64,000 nt of DNA, from contig NZ_JAUTAR010000001.1 in assembly GCF_030818695.1 (NCBI RefSeq), forward strand, positions 3,900,501 through 3,964,500, in the 5' to 3' direction. Positions 43,033 to 51,725 of this stretch are shown in pieces. Under the pieces are notes generated by a model that searched no databases, had not been told where the DNA came from, and saw nothing but the letters and a program-made list of their open reading frames with translations. The first letter of the stretch is position 1; the number at the start of each line of letters is the position of its first letter. Source of the DNA: Chryseobacterium sp. SORGH_AS_0447 (GTDB lineage Bacteria; Bacteroidota; Bacteroidia; Flavobacteriales; Weeksellaceae). The translations under genes were made by a program, and so were the position numbers.

Positions 43033-43479
43033 ATGAAAAATATAATCACCTATTTATGCTCACTGTTTATTATCGGTGCAACAGTTTGCTGTGCCAATAA
43101 TCAGGCAGCCAATCCGTCATCAGGCAAACCAACGGATATTACAGGAAAAACATGGAAGCTAACCGAGCTGAATGGACAACCGATCACCCTTACGAATCCT
43201 AAAGCCAATCCATACTTTAAGCTAACTACGGCTGATATGCGGTACACCGGTCACGGAGGCTGCAACGGTGTAGGCGGAACTTTTGAAATAAAGCCGGAAG
43301 CGATGCGCATTAAATTCAACCAAGGCATGTCGACTATGATTGCATGTGACGATCTGGCTACGGAACGCGCGTTTACCCAAGCTCTTCTGACAGCTGATAA
43401 TTATTCCGTAAATGGAGATACTTTAACGCTTAATAAAGCCCGAATGGCCCCTTTAGCAAAATTTGTTCTTCAGCCCTAA
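43033..43479 (+). CDS. META domain (HslJ-like) envelope protein
   Basis: The 148-residue protein has a signal peptide with a cysteine pair near its end (TVCCANN), consistent with a lipoprotein. Residues ~35-147 form a META domain: GKTWKLTELNGQPI, a GGCNGVGGTFEI core and MSTMIACDDLATERAF. E. coli HslJ with this domain is a heat-inducible outer-membrane protein linked to novobiocin resistance. It follows the small lipoprotein gene by 32 bases and ends at a strong terminator. Confidence 0.9.
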   Translation: MKNIITYLCSLFIIGATVCCANNQAANPSSGKPTDITGKTWKLTELNGQPITLTNPKANPYFKLTTADMRYTGHGGCNGVGGTFEIKPEAMRIKFNQGMSTMIACDDLATERAFTQALLTADNYSVNGDTLTLNKARMAPLAKFVLQP

Positions 43480-43504
43480 TTTATAAACACATCACCATAA
43501 ATAA

Positions 43505-43537
43505 GGACACTTCTGTATGGCAGAAGTGTCCGCCTTT
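43505..43537 (+). terminator. Terminator between META and SemiSWEET genes
   Basis: An 11-bp perfect stem (GGACACTTCTG/CAGAAGTGTCC) with a 5-base loop is followed by a short T-run. Confidence 0.8.
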
Positions 43538-43801
43538 TTAGGACGATTTCTTTTTGTAAATGATACAGCATATTAAAAGAGTAATATTGACCAATACGGC
43601 AAAAGCATTTGAGAGAATGATTGGCAGCTCATCTTTCATAAAGCCGTACCAAACCCACAAGGAAAGCCCTGAAATTAGTACCAGCAACATTCCCCACGAC
43701 AGGTCGTCTGCATTTTTCTGTTTAATTACCTTAATCAGCTGAGGAAGCATCGCTACCGATGTAATAGCCCCTGCAATGATTCCTAAAAGATTTTCGTCCA
43801 T
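43538..43801 (-). CDS. SemiSWEET sugar transporter
   Basis: The start is the ATG at 43801 (MDENLLGIIAG...), since the frame to 43807 opens with TTG. The 87-residue protein has three transmembrane helices with the PQ-loop signature TSVAMLPQLIKVIK (~13-26) and WVWYGFMKDE near helix 2/3. It forms a dimer that lets small sugars such as sucrose or glucose cross the membrane. Length and motifs fit the bacterial SemiSWEET family. Confidence 0.9.
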   Translation of the reverse strand: MDENLLGIIAGAITSVAMLPQLIKVIKQKNADDLSWGMLLVLISGLSLWVWYGFMKDELPIILSNAFAVLVNITLLICCIIYKKKSS

Positions 43802-43872
43802 AATCAATTCTTTGATATTTAATTTACGAATAATTCCAGAAACATCGCATGATTATACTCAAATAAATACTG

Positions 43873-44907
43873 TTACTTAAAACGATCCAGGGAAACTTCC
43901 ATCGGCAACGGGATATTTTCTTCTATACAGTCATAAAGGCTTTTGGAAAAATAGCAGCCGTTTAGAATTCCTCTTGCTCCGAGACCATTAAATACGTATA
44001 TATTATGATACTCCGGATGTTTTCCGATAATCGGTCTTCTATCCTTCACGGTAGGTCTGAAGCCAACATTTACTTCTGCAATTTCAAAAGTTGCAGGATA
44101 AAATTCAGACAATCCTTTTTTCAGCTGCTCTACCGCAGCATCGTCAATATGATGATCTAACTGCTCCCTATCATAGGTACCGCCGTAGAAATGCAGATCT
44201 TCGTTTACAGGAAATAAAAAATGTTTTTTCTTGATGGTGATCTTTTCAGGAATTTTTTCAGAAAGTTTTACTTTTATGTGATGACCCTTATTCGGGTTCA
44301 CGGGAATATCAGAAAAAAACGGATTTTGTGTCACCCCCATGCCTTCGCAAAACAAGATATTTTTGAAGTGAAAATTTTTATAAATGGAATTTTCGGTATC
44401 AACTTCTTGGTAACTGAACTTTTCTTTTATCAGACAGCCCTGATTTTCTAAAAAATCAAATAAACCCCTAAAAAATCCACTCACATCCAGTCTGGCAGAC
44501 TGATTCACCTTTCCGGTGAGAAAATCGTTTTTTACAGCCTTTAAATGATCAAAATTTTTGTCCAGAAAATTAATCAGCTCATCATTTTCTGATTTTTTAA
44601 GCCAAAGCTTCTGTTCGTTCTCATCATGAAAAATACGGTGGATTGGGGCATCGATTAAATAGTTTTTACCGGTGTAGCCTTCGATTTCTCGCAATGTGTT
44701 TTTCAGAAAATCTATTTGCTCCTGTGCTTTCCAGAAAGTGGTAAATTTCTTCAGAACTACCGGATTAATAATTCCGGCAGAAACCTGTGAGGCACTTTTC
44801 CTTCCTTCTGAAAATAAAATAAAGGATTTGTTGTTCCTGATCAGCTGATGCGCAAAGAAAAGCCCGGCATACCCATCTCCGACGATGATATAATCTATAG
44901 TATTCAT
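43873..44907 (-). CDS. FAD-dependent oxidoreductase (DAO family)
   Basis: The start is the ATG at 44907 (MNTIDYIIVGDGYAG...), giving 344 residues; the 23 extra residues of the longer frame run through a terminator. The FAD dinucleotide-binding loop is IIVGDGYAGLFFAHQL (~6-21). A second FAD contact, GLGARGILNGCYFSKSLYDC, and FRPTVKDRRPIIG near the C-terminus are typical of D-amino-acid-oxidase-like proteins. The substrate is unknown. It lies directly downstream of gldN but is separated by a terminator. Confidence 0.88.
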   Translation of the reverse strand: MNTIDYIIVGDGYAGLFFAHQLIRNNKSFILFSEGRKSASQVSAGIINPVVLKKFTTFWKAQEQIDFLKNTLREIEGYTGKNYLIDAPIHRIFHDENEQKLWLKKSENDELINFLDKNFDHLKAVKNDFLTGKVNQSARLDVSGFFRGLFDFLENQGCLIKEKFSYQEVDTENSIYKNFHFKNILFCEGMGVTQNPFFSDIPVNPNKGHHIKVKLSEKIPEKITIKKKHFLFPVNEDLHFYGGTYDREQLDHHIDDAAVEQLKKGLSEFYPATFEIAEVNVGFRPTVKDRRPIIGKHPEYHNIYVFNGLGARGILNGCYFSKSLYDCIEENIPLPMEVSLDRFK

Positions 44908-44914
44908 AATAAAA

Positions 44915-44942
44915 AAAACCTGAGTAAAAGTACTCAGGTTTT
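44915..44942 (-). terminator. Terminator of the gldKLMN transcript
   Basis: An 11-bp stem (AAACCTGAGTA/TACTCAGGTTT) with a 4-base loop is followed on the minus strand by a T-run. It separates gldN from the FAD oxidoreductase. Confidence 0.85.
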
Positions 44943-44963
44943 CTATAATTGTCAAGTGAAATC

Positions 44964-45902
44964 TTAGTAATTCCACATTTCATTTTCCATTTTAAGGATT
45001 TGCGCCTTAATTCTGTCGCTTTCCTCGATCTGTCCTTCAGCGTCATTCGGAATATAATCGTCAATAACACCGTCACCCATACCTGAAGAAGACTTATAGA
45101 TTACAGAAGAGAATCTTCTTGCATTGATTAAATCATCAAAAGATAAATCCGCAGACGAATTTTTTCTGTTGTAAACATAATTGTTTGCTAATACATCTCT
45201 TGCGCTTGGATAATAGATCCAGAATAAATCAATAAGCTCGTCTGCTCCAGCTAATGGCTGTCCGTCAGGTCCTGTTCTACCTTGTACAGCAGGATCTGGT
45301 CCCATTGCAGCAATACCTAGAGGTCTGTATTTCATCTGACCATCTCTCTTATCGATATACCACATACCCATAATTTTAAGAACTTTTACTTTTTCAGTTG
45401 TAGTCTTGAAAATATCGGTATATTCTTTTTTCTCTTGTTCCGTTAATGGTCTACCAGAGTTTAAAATATCAATTGCTGCATCAGCAATTCTTACACTTTC
45501 TAACCTCTTTTGAATTCCTTCCGGACTCAATTTGGTTACAAAGTTTTCATCATCATAAACTTCAGCAATTTTTCCACTTGTGGCAGCGTCAAGCAATAAC
45601 TGATAAAGAGATCTAGTCTGTTTTGAAGCTAGACCATTTGGATTATCATAATAAAAAGGCTGGTTCAGTTTATCATTCATATCAACGATTTCCCAAACAA
45701 ACATGCTTTTTACAATGTCCTTCTCATCAACAAATCCATATTCCAAAGGCTTTACACTTTTGTCAACAATGCTATCACCAACTTTTTGCTTGTTTTCAGC
45801 TCTCATTTGTCTGAACTCTTCTGGAGAAGAAGCGTTCAGGATAGTTTGGGATAAAGCAAAACCCGAAACTAATACTAAAAGACTGCTAATATATTTTTTC
45901 AT
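44964..45902 (-). CDS. gldN: Type IX secretion / gliding motility protein GldN
   Basis: The 312-residue periplasmic protein has a signal peptide (~1-18, ending FALSQ). Family marks include the VKSMFVWEIVDMNDKLNQPF region (~63-82, first part MFVWEIVDMNDK) and YRPLGIAAMGPDP, VFWIYYP-like FWIYYPSARDVL. GldN (PorN) forms the periplasmic ring of the T9SS with lipoprotein GldK. It is the last gene of gldKLMN, 23 bases after gldM, and is followed by a terminator. Confidence 0.95.
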   Translation of the reverse strand: MKKYISSLLVLVSGFALSQTILNASSPEEFRQMRAENKQKVGDSIVDKSVKPLEYGFVDEKDIVKSMFVWEIVDMNDKLNQPFYYDNPNGLASKQTRSLYQLLLDAATSGKIAEVYDDENFVTKLSPEGIQKRLESVRIADAAIDILNSGRPLTEQEKKEYTDIFKTTTEKVKVLKIMGMWYIDKRDGQMKYRPLGIAAMGPDPAVQGRTGPDGQPLAGADELIDLFWIYYPSARDVLANNYVYNRKNSSADLSFDDLINARRFSSVIYKSSSGMGDGVIDDYIPNDAEGQIEESDRIKAQILKMENEMWNY

Positions 45903-45925
45903 AATATTTTTTTATCTTATTAAAA

Positions 45926-47515
45926 TTACTGAACGTTGATTACAACGGGTGATATATTTTTCAACGTCTGATTTCCTAATCCTGTAGCAGTAGCTTTAAT
46001 GTCGAAGACATATACTACATCCCCAGCTCTCAAGTTTCTAACTAAGCCTGCCGCTTCATCCAGACTACTTCCTTTAATTAATAATGCTGCTCTTCCAGGA
46101 ACTTTAACCATAAATTGATTTACAGTAAATGAAACTGGGAAATCGAAATCAGGGATAGCTGCCTGAACAGTTTGATTTGGAATAGAGCTAGCTGGCATTG
46201 TCAGCACATTCTGACCTCTCATCTGGCCTTGAGGAGCAGGAACATTCTTAATTCTGTACTCAAAAGTCTGAGAAACAGTTTTACCAGAAGGATCTGTACC
46301 GGACAAAGTAAGTTTTAAAACATTACCGCTTGAAGGTATAACATTCCATTTACCAGGTCCTGCACTCTTTACTACTGCACCTGGTGCAGATAAGGATAAT
46401 TTAGAATTATCAGCACCTAAGATTGATCCGGACAAAGGATTCTCCAAGCCTCTATAAACCACATTCATTTTATCAGGAGAAAGCAATAATCCCTTCTGAA
46501 GTTTAACTTCCTGTGGTCCTGCAATTACATTATACGTATGTGTGAACGGGAAGCTTTGTGCTTTACCGGAAGCATCTGTTAAAGTGATGTTACCACTTAA
46601 AGTATGCTCACCGATTCCACTCGTATTAAGCGGTGCATATCCTTTTCCGTTTTCCTGTCTGCTCACTCCAGAGATGTTGATCTTGTTGCTGTTTGAATAG
46701 TTTCCTAACATTACAACGGCTTCAGCAGGTTTTCCTGCAATGATATCTACAGGCGCAGAAACGATGGCTTCATAGCTTGTAAACTTGATGCTCGCATCTA
46801 CTTTTTCCTGAAGCATTAAAGCCAAGGCATCAGACTGTACGTTTCTTGCATCATTCTGGATGATTTCCAGGTTTGAAATGGCTGCGATCAACGGCTGGTG
46901 ATAGAATTTATTCTGGAACCACGTCTTATCGTTCGGAGATTTTCCTTTAGGATATTCTGCGATCAAAGATTTGTTGGCTCTATCTACTAAATCTTTTAAC
47001 TGAGGATTGTTTCCAAAAGTAGTATTAATGTAATTTCTTACATCATCGATTTTAGATTTTAAATCCAATGCTCCTTTAGAAGGAGTATTTTCATCACCTT
47101 CCTTAAAGAAATATTCCGTAGTCGCTTCATTATTATTCAATGCTGCGAAGTTTTCACTTACATCAACATCTTTACCCTGAGCATCCTTATCATGAAACTC
47201 AGATTTCTTTTTAAGCTCGTCCTTAATACCCTGAGCAGATTTTACCAAAACGTTAATTTTGTCTCTAAGAACCTGATACTGAGCCCAAGGCTGCGCATAG
47301 GTATCGGGTACCTGCTGAGCTTTTGCCTCAAGGGTTTTCTCAAATATTCTTTCGTTCTTTCTTTCCGTTAACGTTCTTGTTTCATTTAGCGCTTTGGTAG
47401 AGTCATAGTATGACCTGATGATTTCCGCATCAATATTTAGGGCCATCATAGCGATGAACACCAAATACATCAGGTTGATCATCTTCTGACGAGGTGTCTG
47501 TTTTCCTGCTGCCAT
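45926..47515 (-). CDS. gldM: Type IX secretion / gliding motor protein GldM
   Basis: The 529-residue protein has one N-terminal transmembrane helix (MINLMYLVFIAMMALN, ~11-26) and a long periplasmic part of stacked domains. The signature start is MAAGKQTPRQKMINLMYLVF. With GldL it forms the proton-driven rotary motor of the T9SS. It lies 55 bases after gldL and 23 before gldN. Length is near the ~515 usual for the family. Confidence 0.96.
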   Translation of the reverse strand: MAAGKQTPRQKMINLMYLVFIAMMALNIDAEIIRSYYDSTKALNETRTLTERKNERIFEKTLEAKAQQVPDTYAQPWAQYQVLRDKINVLVKSAQGIKDELKKKSEFHDKDAQGKDVDVSENFAALNNNEATTEYFFKEGDENTPSKGALDLKSKIDDVRNYINTTFGNNPQLKDLVDRANKSLIAEYPKGKSPNDKTWFQNKFYHQPLIAAISNLEIIQNDARNVQSDALALMLQEKVDASIKFTSYEAIVSAPVDIIAGKPAEAVVMLGNYSNSNKINISGVSRQENGKGYAPLNTSGIGEHTLSGNITLTDASGKAQSFPFTHTYNVIAGPQEVKLQKGLLLSPDKMNVVYRGLENPLSGSILGADNSKLSLSAPGAVVKSAGPGKWNVIPSSGNVLKLTLSGTDPSGKTVSQTFEYRIKNVPAPQGQMRGQNVLTMPASSIPNQTVQAAIPDFDFPVSFTVNQFMVKVPGRAALLIKGSSLDEAAGLVRNLRAGDVVYVFDIKATATGLGNQTLKNISPVVINVQ

Positions 47516-47570
47516 TCTCTTTTCTTTGTTTTTTGATTAAGTTGTTAAATTAAAAAATGGTTTTGGAAAA

Positions 47571-48260
47571 TTAAGATTTCATAGCGGTTAGCATACCACC
47601 GTAAACTCTGTTTAAATTGTTTAAGTTTGAAGTTAAACCCTGTAATTCCTGATTGAATTTTTCAGATTGCTCAGCAGATTTTTGCATGTCTGCAACATAT
47701 TTGTTAGCAAACTCAGATTGCTTTTTAGTGCTTTCCATCTGCATAGCATATAAAGCGTTCATGCTTTCCATATGCTGAGCTGCTTTGTTTAACTGCTCAT
47801 TATATTTGTGAGTAGAAGCAGATACGTCAACCGTCTGATTGATCTGATCTACTGAACTTGAAAATTTATCGATCCCTGTTCTCAGTCTTTCGAATAACTG
47901 AACATCAAGTTTAGCATCCTGAAGCATTTTGTCCAATTTTGTAGAAAGAGAATTTTCTAATTCAGCAAACTGAGCAGCGTTGTTTTTGGATGTATTAGAA
48001 TGTAATGGATTAGGATTTGCATGCTTATCTAATAATTCAGGATAAACATTTTCCCAAGCGTAAGACTCTTCGGATTTCGGTGGGTCGAAAGCGAAGATAA
48101 TGAAGATGATGGCTTCCGTAATAAGTCCCACTGTAAGAGCGATATTACCATTGATTGGTCCTAAAGTGATGTGGGTAATTTTAAGCCAAGCCCCAAGAAT
48201 TACAATTGCAGCACCGAATGAATAGAAGAAATTCATCCAAGCATCTTTAGTCTTAAACAT
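47571..48260 (-). CDS. gldL: Type IX secretion / gliding motor protein GldL
   Basis: The 229-residue inner-membrane protein has two helices (about 10-28 and 38-56, including GAAIVILGAWLKI and TEAIIFIIFAFDPP), with a Lys and Glu in the membrane region that carry out proton coupling in the known motor. The C-terminal half is a cytoplasmic coiled-coil-like region rich in Gln, Ser and Leu. It partners GldM and is encoded between gldK and gldM. Confidence 0.95.
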   Translation of the reverse strand: MFKTKDAWMNFFYSFGAAIVILGAWLKITHITLGPINGNIALTVGLITEAIIFIIFAFDPPKSEESYAWENVYPELLDKHANPNPLHSNTSKNNAAQFAELENSLSTKLDKMLQDAKLDVQLFERLRTGIDKFSSSVDQINQTVDVSASTHKYNEQLNKAAQHMESMNALYAMQMESTKKQSEFANKYVADMQKSAEQSEKFNQELQGLTSNLNNLNRVYGGMLTAMKS

Positions 48261-48322
48261 ATAAGTTAGTTTTTTTTAATGTTAAATAAAATTGTTATTG
48301 AAAATAATGTGTAATGAAAATC

Positions 48323-49741
48323 TTATCTGTTAACTTTTCTTGGCTTAACAGCAGCTTCAGGAATATCTTGTACGGTTCTGAATCCGATATAGCTTCTTGC
48401 TGAATCTTTTCTTTCCCAATCTCTTGCACCGTTCATAAGCATATATCCTACATCTTTCCAAGATCCACCTCTTACTGATTTTTTAGTATCCACTTTATCT
48501 TTAGTAGAAGGGTTTAGTGTAGATGCGAATCCGTATGAAGAGTTGTTGTAAGCAGATTCTGTCCATTCAGACACGTTTCCAGCCATATCAAATAACCCAT
48601 ATCCGTTTTTCTTGAATTTTTTTACCGGAGCAGTATATGTATAAGTACCTTTTTTGTCATCTTCCATATAATTACCTCTCTTCGGTTTGAAGTTAGCCAG
48701 ATAGCAACCTCTGTCGTCCATCAAGTAAGGACCTCCCCAAGGGTAAGTAGCATTTTGCATACCTCCTCTTGCAGCATATTCCCATTCGATTTCTGTAGGA
48801 AGTCTAAAGATCAATGGCTTTTGTTTTCTTCTTTTTAAGCTTTCGTTATAATCAGATTTCAATTTTGTTCTGAAGTTACAGTAAGCTCTTGCCTGATCCC
48901 AGGTTACCCCTACTACAGGATAGTCTTTGTAAGCTTTGTGCCAGAAATACTGTTCGAACAATGGCTCGTTGTAAGCAAAATGGAAATCTTTTACCCAAAC
49001 CGTTGTATCAGGATATACAGCGATGCTTTCGCTTCTAAGGTAATTTACTCCTCTTTCTCTTTCAGCTAAAGCAGCATCCATATCACCCCATCTGTAGGTA
49101 TATTTAAGTTTACTCACGTCAAGGATTCTTTCGTTACCCACTCTTGAAGAAGCCGGTAAGTACATCGATTCTAACACTTCTGCGTATTCTACATCAGGGT
49201 ATTTGGAAGTACTCCAGTGCAATGGAACTTTCCAGTCTAGTTTTTTAGTCGGGTCGAAGTTTCCTTCGTTTCCACCGCCTTGTCCTTCTAAATATTCCTG
49301 ATATGGTGTTAAATTTTCTTCTTTTTGAGCAAGGTATGCGTAATCTCCGATATTTGTTCCTCTACCTTTACCTTCACCTCCTTCTCCAGCGGCTTCAGCA
49401 AGCAAAGTTCTCGCAATAGAATCTCTTACATAATTGATAAATACCCTGTATTCTGCATTTGTAGTTTCTGCTTCATCCATGAAGAAAGAAGAAACCGTTA
49501 CCGTTTTTGCTTGAGCTTTCTCAGGACTATCTGTGAAATCCTGATCCGTTAACCCGGCTACAAACGATCCTGCAGGAATAGCAACCATACCAAATGGTCT
49601 TTCTGCAACAAATGATTTTGTTTTTTCTCTAGGTATCAATTCTCCTTTTGTTCCCGGTTTACCTACTGAAGAGGCCCCCCCACCTGAACAAGATACCGAT
49701 GCTACCGACGCAGACAATAATAAAAGAAATATCCTTTTCAT
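48323..49741 (-). CDS. gldK: Type IX secretion lipoprotein GldK
   Basis: The 472-residue outer-membrane lipoprotein has a lipobox near residue 19 (SVASVSCSGG). Its body is a sulfatase-modifying-factor (formylglycine-generating enzyme-like) fold, with FGMVAIPAGSFVAGL at the start, LPTEIEWEYAARGG and LFDMAGNVSEWTESAY near the end. In GldK this fold is structural: it builds the ring with GldN. It opens the gldKLMN block, 108 bases after glmS. Confidence 0.96.
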   Translation of the reverse strand: MKRIFLLLLSASVASVSCSGGGASSVGKPGTKGELIPREKTKSFVAERPFGMVAIPAGSFVAGLTDQDFTDSPEKAQAKTVTVSSFFMDEAETTNAEYRVFINYVRDSIARTLLAEAAGEGGEGKGRGTNIGDYAYLAQKEENLTPYQEYLEGQGGGNEGNFDPTKKLDWKVPLHWSTSKYPDVEYAEVLESMYLPASSRVGNERILDVSKLKYTYRWGDMDAALAERERGVNYLRSESIAVYPDTTVWVKDFHFAYNEPLFEQYFWHKAYKDYPVVGVTWDQARAYCNFRTKLKSDYNESLKRRKQKPLIFRLPTEIEWEYAARGGMQNATYPWGGPYLMDDRGCYLANFKPKRGNYMEDDKKGTYTYTAPVKKFKKNGYGLFDMAGNVSEWTESAYNNSSYGFASTLNPSTKDKVDTKKSVRGGSWKDVGYMLMNGARDWERKDSARSYIGFRTVQDIPEAAVKPRKVNR

Positions 49742-49849
49742 GTTAATTTTTATAATTAAGCCGTAAATATATAATTTTTTTAAGAAACTTTTAAGATTTT
49801 TTTTGAAATAACGGAAGAAATCTAAATTTATTTTATTTAGAAATAATTT

Positions 49850-51703
49850 TTATTCCACCGTTACCGATTTTGCAAGGTTTCTCGGCTGGTCCACATTTGC
49901 GCCTCTGTATACTGCGATATAATAAGCCAACAGCTGTAGAGGTACGGATGCAACAATCGGTGAGAAACACTCTGAAGTCTCAGGAATTTCAATAACATAA
50001 TCTGCCATTGCACTTACCTGAACATCTCCTTTATTTACCACAGCAATAACTTTCCCTTTTCTTGCCTTAATTTCCTGAACATTGCTTACAATCTTGTCAT
50101 AATGCCCTTTTTTTGGAGCAATAATAACAATCGGCATATTTTCATCGATTAATGCAATCGGCCCATGCTTCATTTCTGCAGCCGGATACCCTTCAGCATG
50201 TATATAAGAGATTTCTTTTAATTTTAAGGCGCCTTCCAGTGCCGCAGGATAATTATACCCTCTTCCCAGATATAGAAAGTTGGTAGCCTGTACAAAATCC
50301 TTTGCAATATCCTGTACCAATTCATGAGTAGAACTCAATACATCTTCAATTTTCTTAGGAATTGCATCCAGCTCCGCAATTAGGCTCATAAAATCAGCAT
50401 TTCCTAAATTCCCGTTATGCTTACCTAATTTTAAAGCAATCATTGAGAGAATGGTAAGCTGGGCTGTAAATGCCTTTGTAGAAGCTACTCCGATTTCAGG
50501 ACCGGCATGAGTATAAGATCCGGCATCGGTAATTCTTGCAATTGAAGAATCTACAACGTTGCAGATTCCATAGATGAATGCACCTTTTTCTTTAGCCAGT
50601 TTTAATGCAGCCATAGTGTCTGCTGTTTCTCCTGACTGGGAAATGGCAATCACTACATCCTTATCAGTAATGATCGGGTTTCGGTATCTGAATTCAGAAG
50701 CATATTCCACTTCCACCGGAATCCTAGCATATTCTTCGATCAGATATTCTCCGATGAGACCTGCATGCCAGGACGTTCCACAGGCAATAATAATAATCCT
50801 GTTGGCATTCCTGAACTTCTCCATGTGATCCCAGATTCCGGCCATCTTGATAATGCCTTCGTCTACAAGAAGCCTTCCTCTCATCGTGTCGTGTACGGAT
50901 TTAGGCTGTTCGAAAATTTCTTTCAGCATAAAGTGCTCATACCCTCCTTTTTCAATCTGTTCCAAGCTTAGTTTAAGTTCCTGGATTTCCGGCTCTATTT
51001 TAGAGTTTTCAGTAATTGTTCTGATGTCTACGCCATTTTCCAGAGAGATTGTCGCCATATGGCCTTCTTCCAGATAAATGGCTTCTTTTGTAAATTCTAC
51101 AAAAGGAGATGCATCCGAAGCAATAAAATATTCTTTATCTCCGATTCCGATGGCCAAAGGAGAACCTAATCTTCCTACAACCAATACGCCCGGATAATCT
51201 TCATGCATTACCGTAATAGCGTAAGCTCCGTATACTTCATTCAGTGCATACCGTACAGCCGTAGGAAAGTCCATTTCAACATTCAGATCCATAAAGTACT
51301 GGATCAGGTTAACCAAAACCTCAGTATCTGTTTCGGATTTGAAACTGAAACCTTTTTCCGTAAGCATAGTTTTAATGGTATCATAATTCTCAATGATCCC
51401 ATTGTGAATTATGGCAATTTTGCCATCATTAGACAAATGTGGGTGAGAGTTCCTGTCGCTTGGAACCCCATGCGTGGCCCATCGCGTATGTCCCATTCCT
51501 ATTTTTGCAGTTCCCTTTAATTGTCCGGAGATCTCTACAAGATCGTCTACTTTCCCTTTGGTTTTCTCCACCTCAAGTTTATTCTCTCCATTCTCCAGAA
51601 CAATTCCGGCACTGTCATATCCTCTATATTCCAGTCTTCTAAGACCATTAATTACAATATCGTAAGCGTCCTGAAAACCTGTATATCCTACAATTCCACA
51701 CAT
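49850..51703 (-). CDS. glmS: Glutamine-fructose-6-phosphate aminotransferase (isomerising)
   Basis: The 617-residue enzyme makes glucosamine-6-phosphate for peptidoglycan and lipopolysaccharide. MCGIVGYTG gives the Cys2 nucleophile of the amidotransferase domain; GHTRWATHG and SDRNSHPH follow. Two SIS sugar-isomerase domains are visible (IIIACGTSWHAG, SQSGETADT, GRGYNYPAALEGALKLKE start), and the C-terminus ends PRNLAKSVTVE as usual. It lies 22 bases after the DUF4270 gene and upstream of gldK. No glmS ribozyme is seen before it. Confidence 0.97.
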   Translation of the reverse strand: MCGIVGYTGFQDAYDIVINGLRRLEYRGYDSAGIVLENGENKLEVEKTKGKVDDLVEISGQLKGTAKIGMGHTRWATHGVPSDRNSHPHLSNDGKIAIIHNGIIENYDTIKTMLTEKGFSFKSETDTEVLVNLIQYFMDLNVEMDFPTAVRYALNEVYGAYAITVMHEDYPGVLVVGRLGSPLAIGIGDKEYFIASDASPFVEFTKEAIYLEEGHMATISLENGVDIRTITENSKIEPEIQELKLSLEQIEKGGYEHFMLKEIFEQPKSVHDTMRGRLLVDEGIIKMAGIWDHMEKFRNANRIIIIACGTSWHAGLIGEYLIEEYARIPVEVEYASEFRYRNPIITDKDVVIAISQSGETADTMAALKLAKEKGAFIYGICNVVDSSIARITDAGSYTHAGPEIGVASTKAFTAQLTILSMIALKLGKHNGNLGNADFMSLIAELDAIPKKIEDVLSSTHELVQDIAKDFVQATNFLYLGRGYNYPAALEGALKLKEISYIHAEGYPAAEMKHGPIALIDENMPIVIIAPKKGHYDKIVSNVQEIKARKGKVIAVVNKGDVQVSAMADYVIEIPETSECFSPIVASVPLQLLAYYIAVYRGANVDQPRNLAKSVTVE

Positions 51704-51725
51704 ATTTCTAAAGGTGTTTTTTAAT

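Noticed and set aside
51704..51725. glmS ribozyme or leader riboswitch
   Set aside because: Only 22 bases separate the DUF4270 stop and glmS, which leaves no room for a ribozyme.
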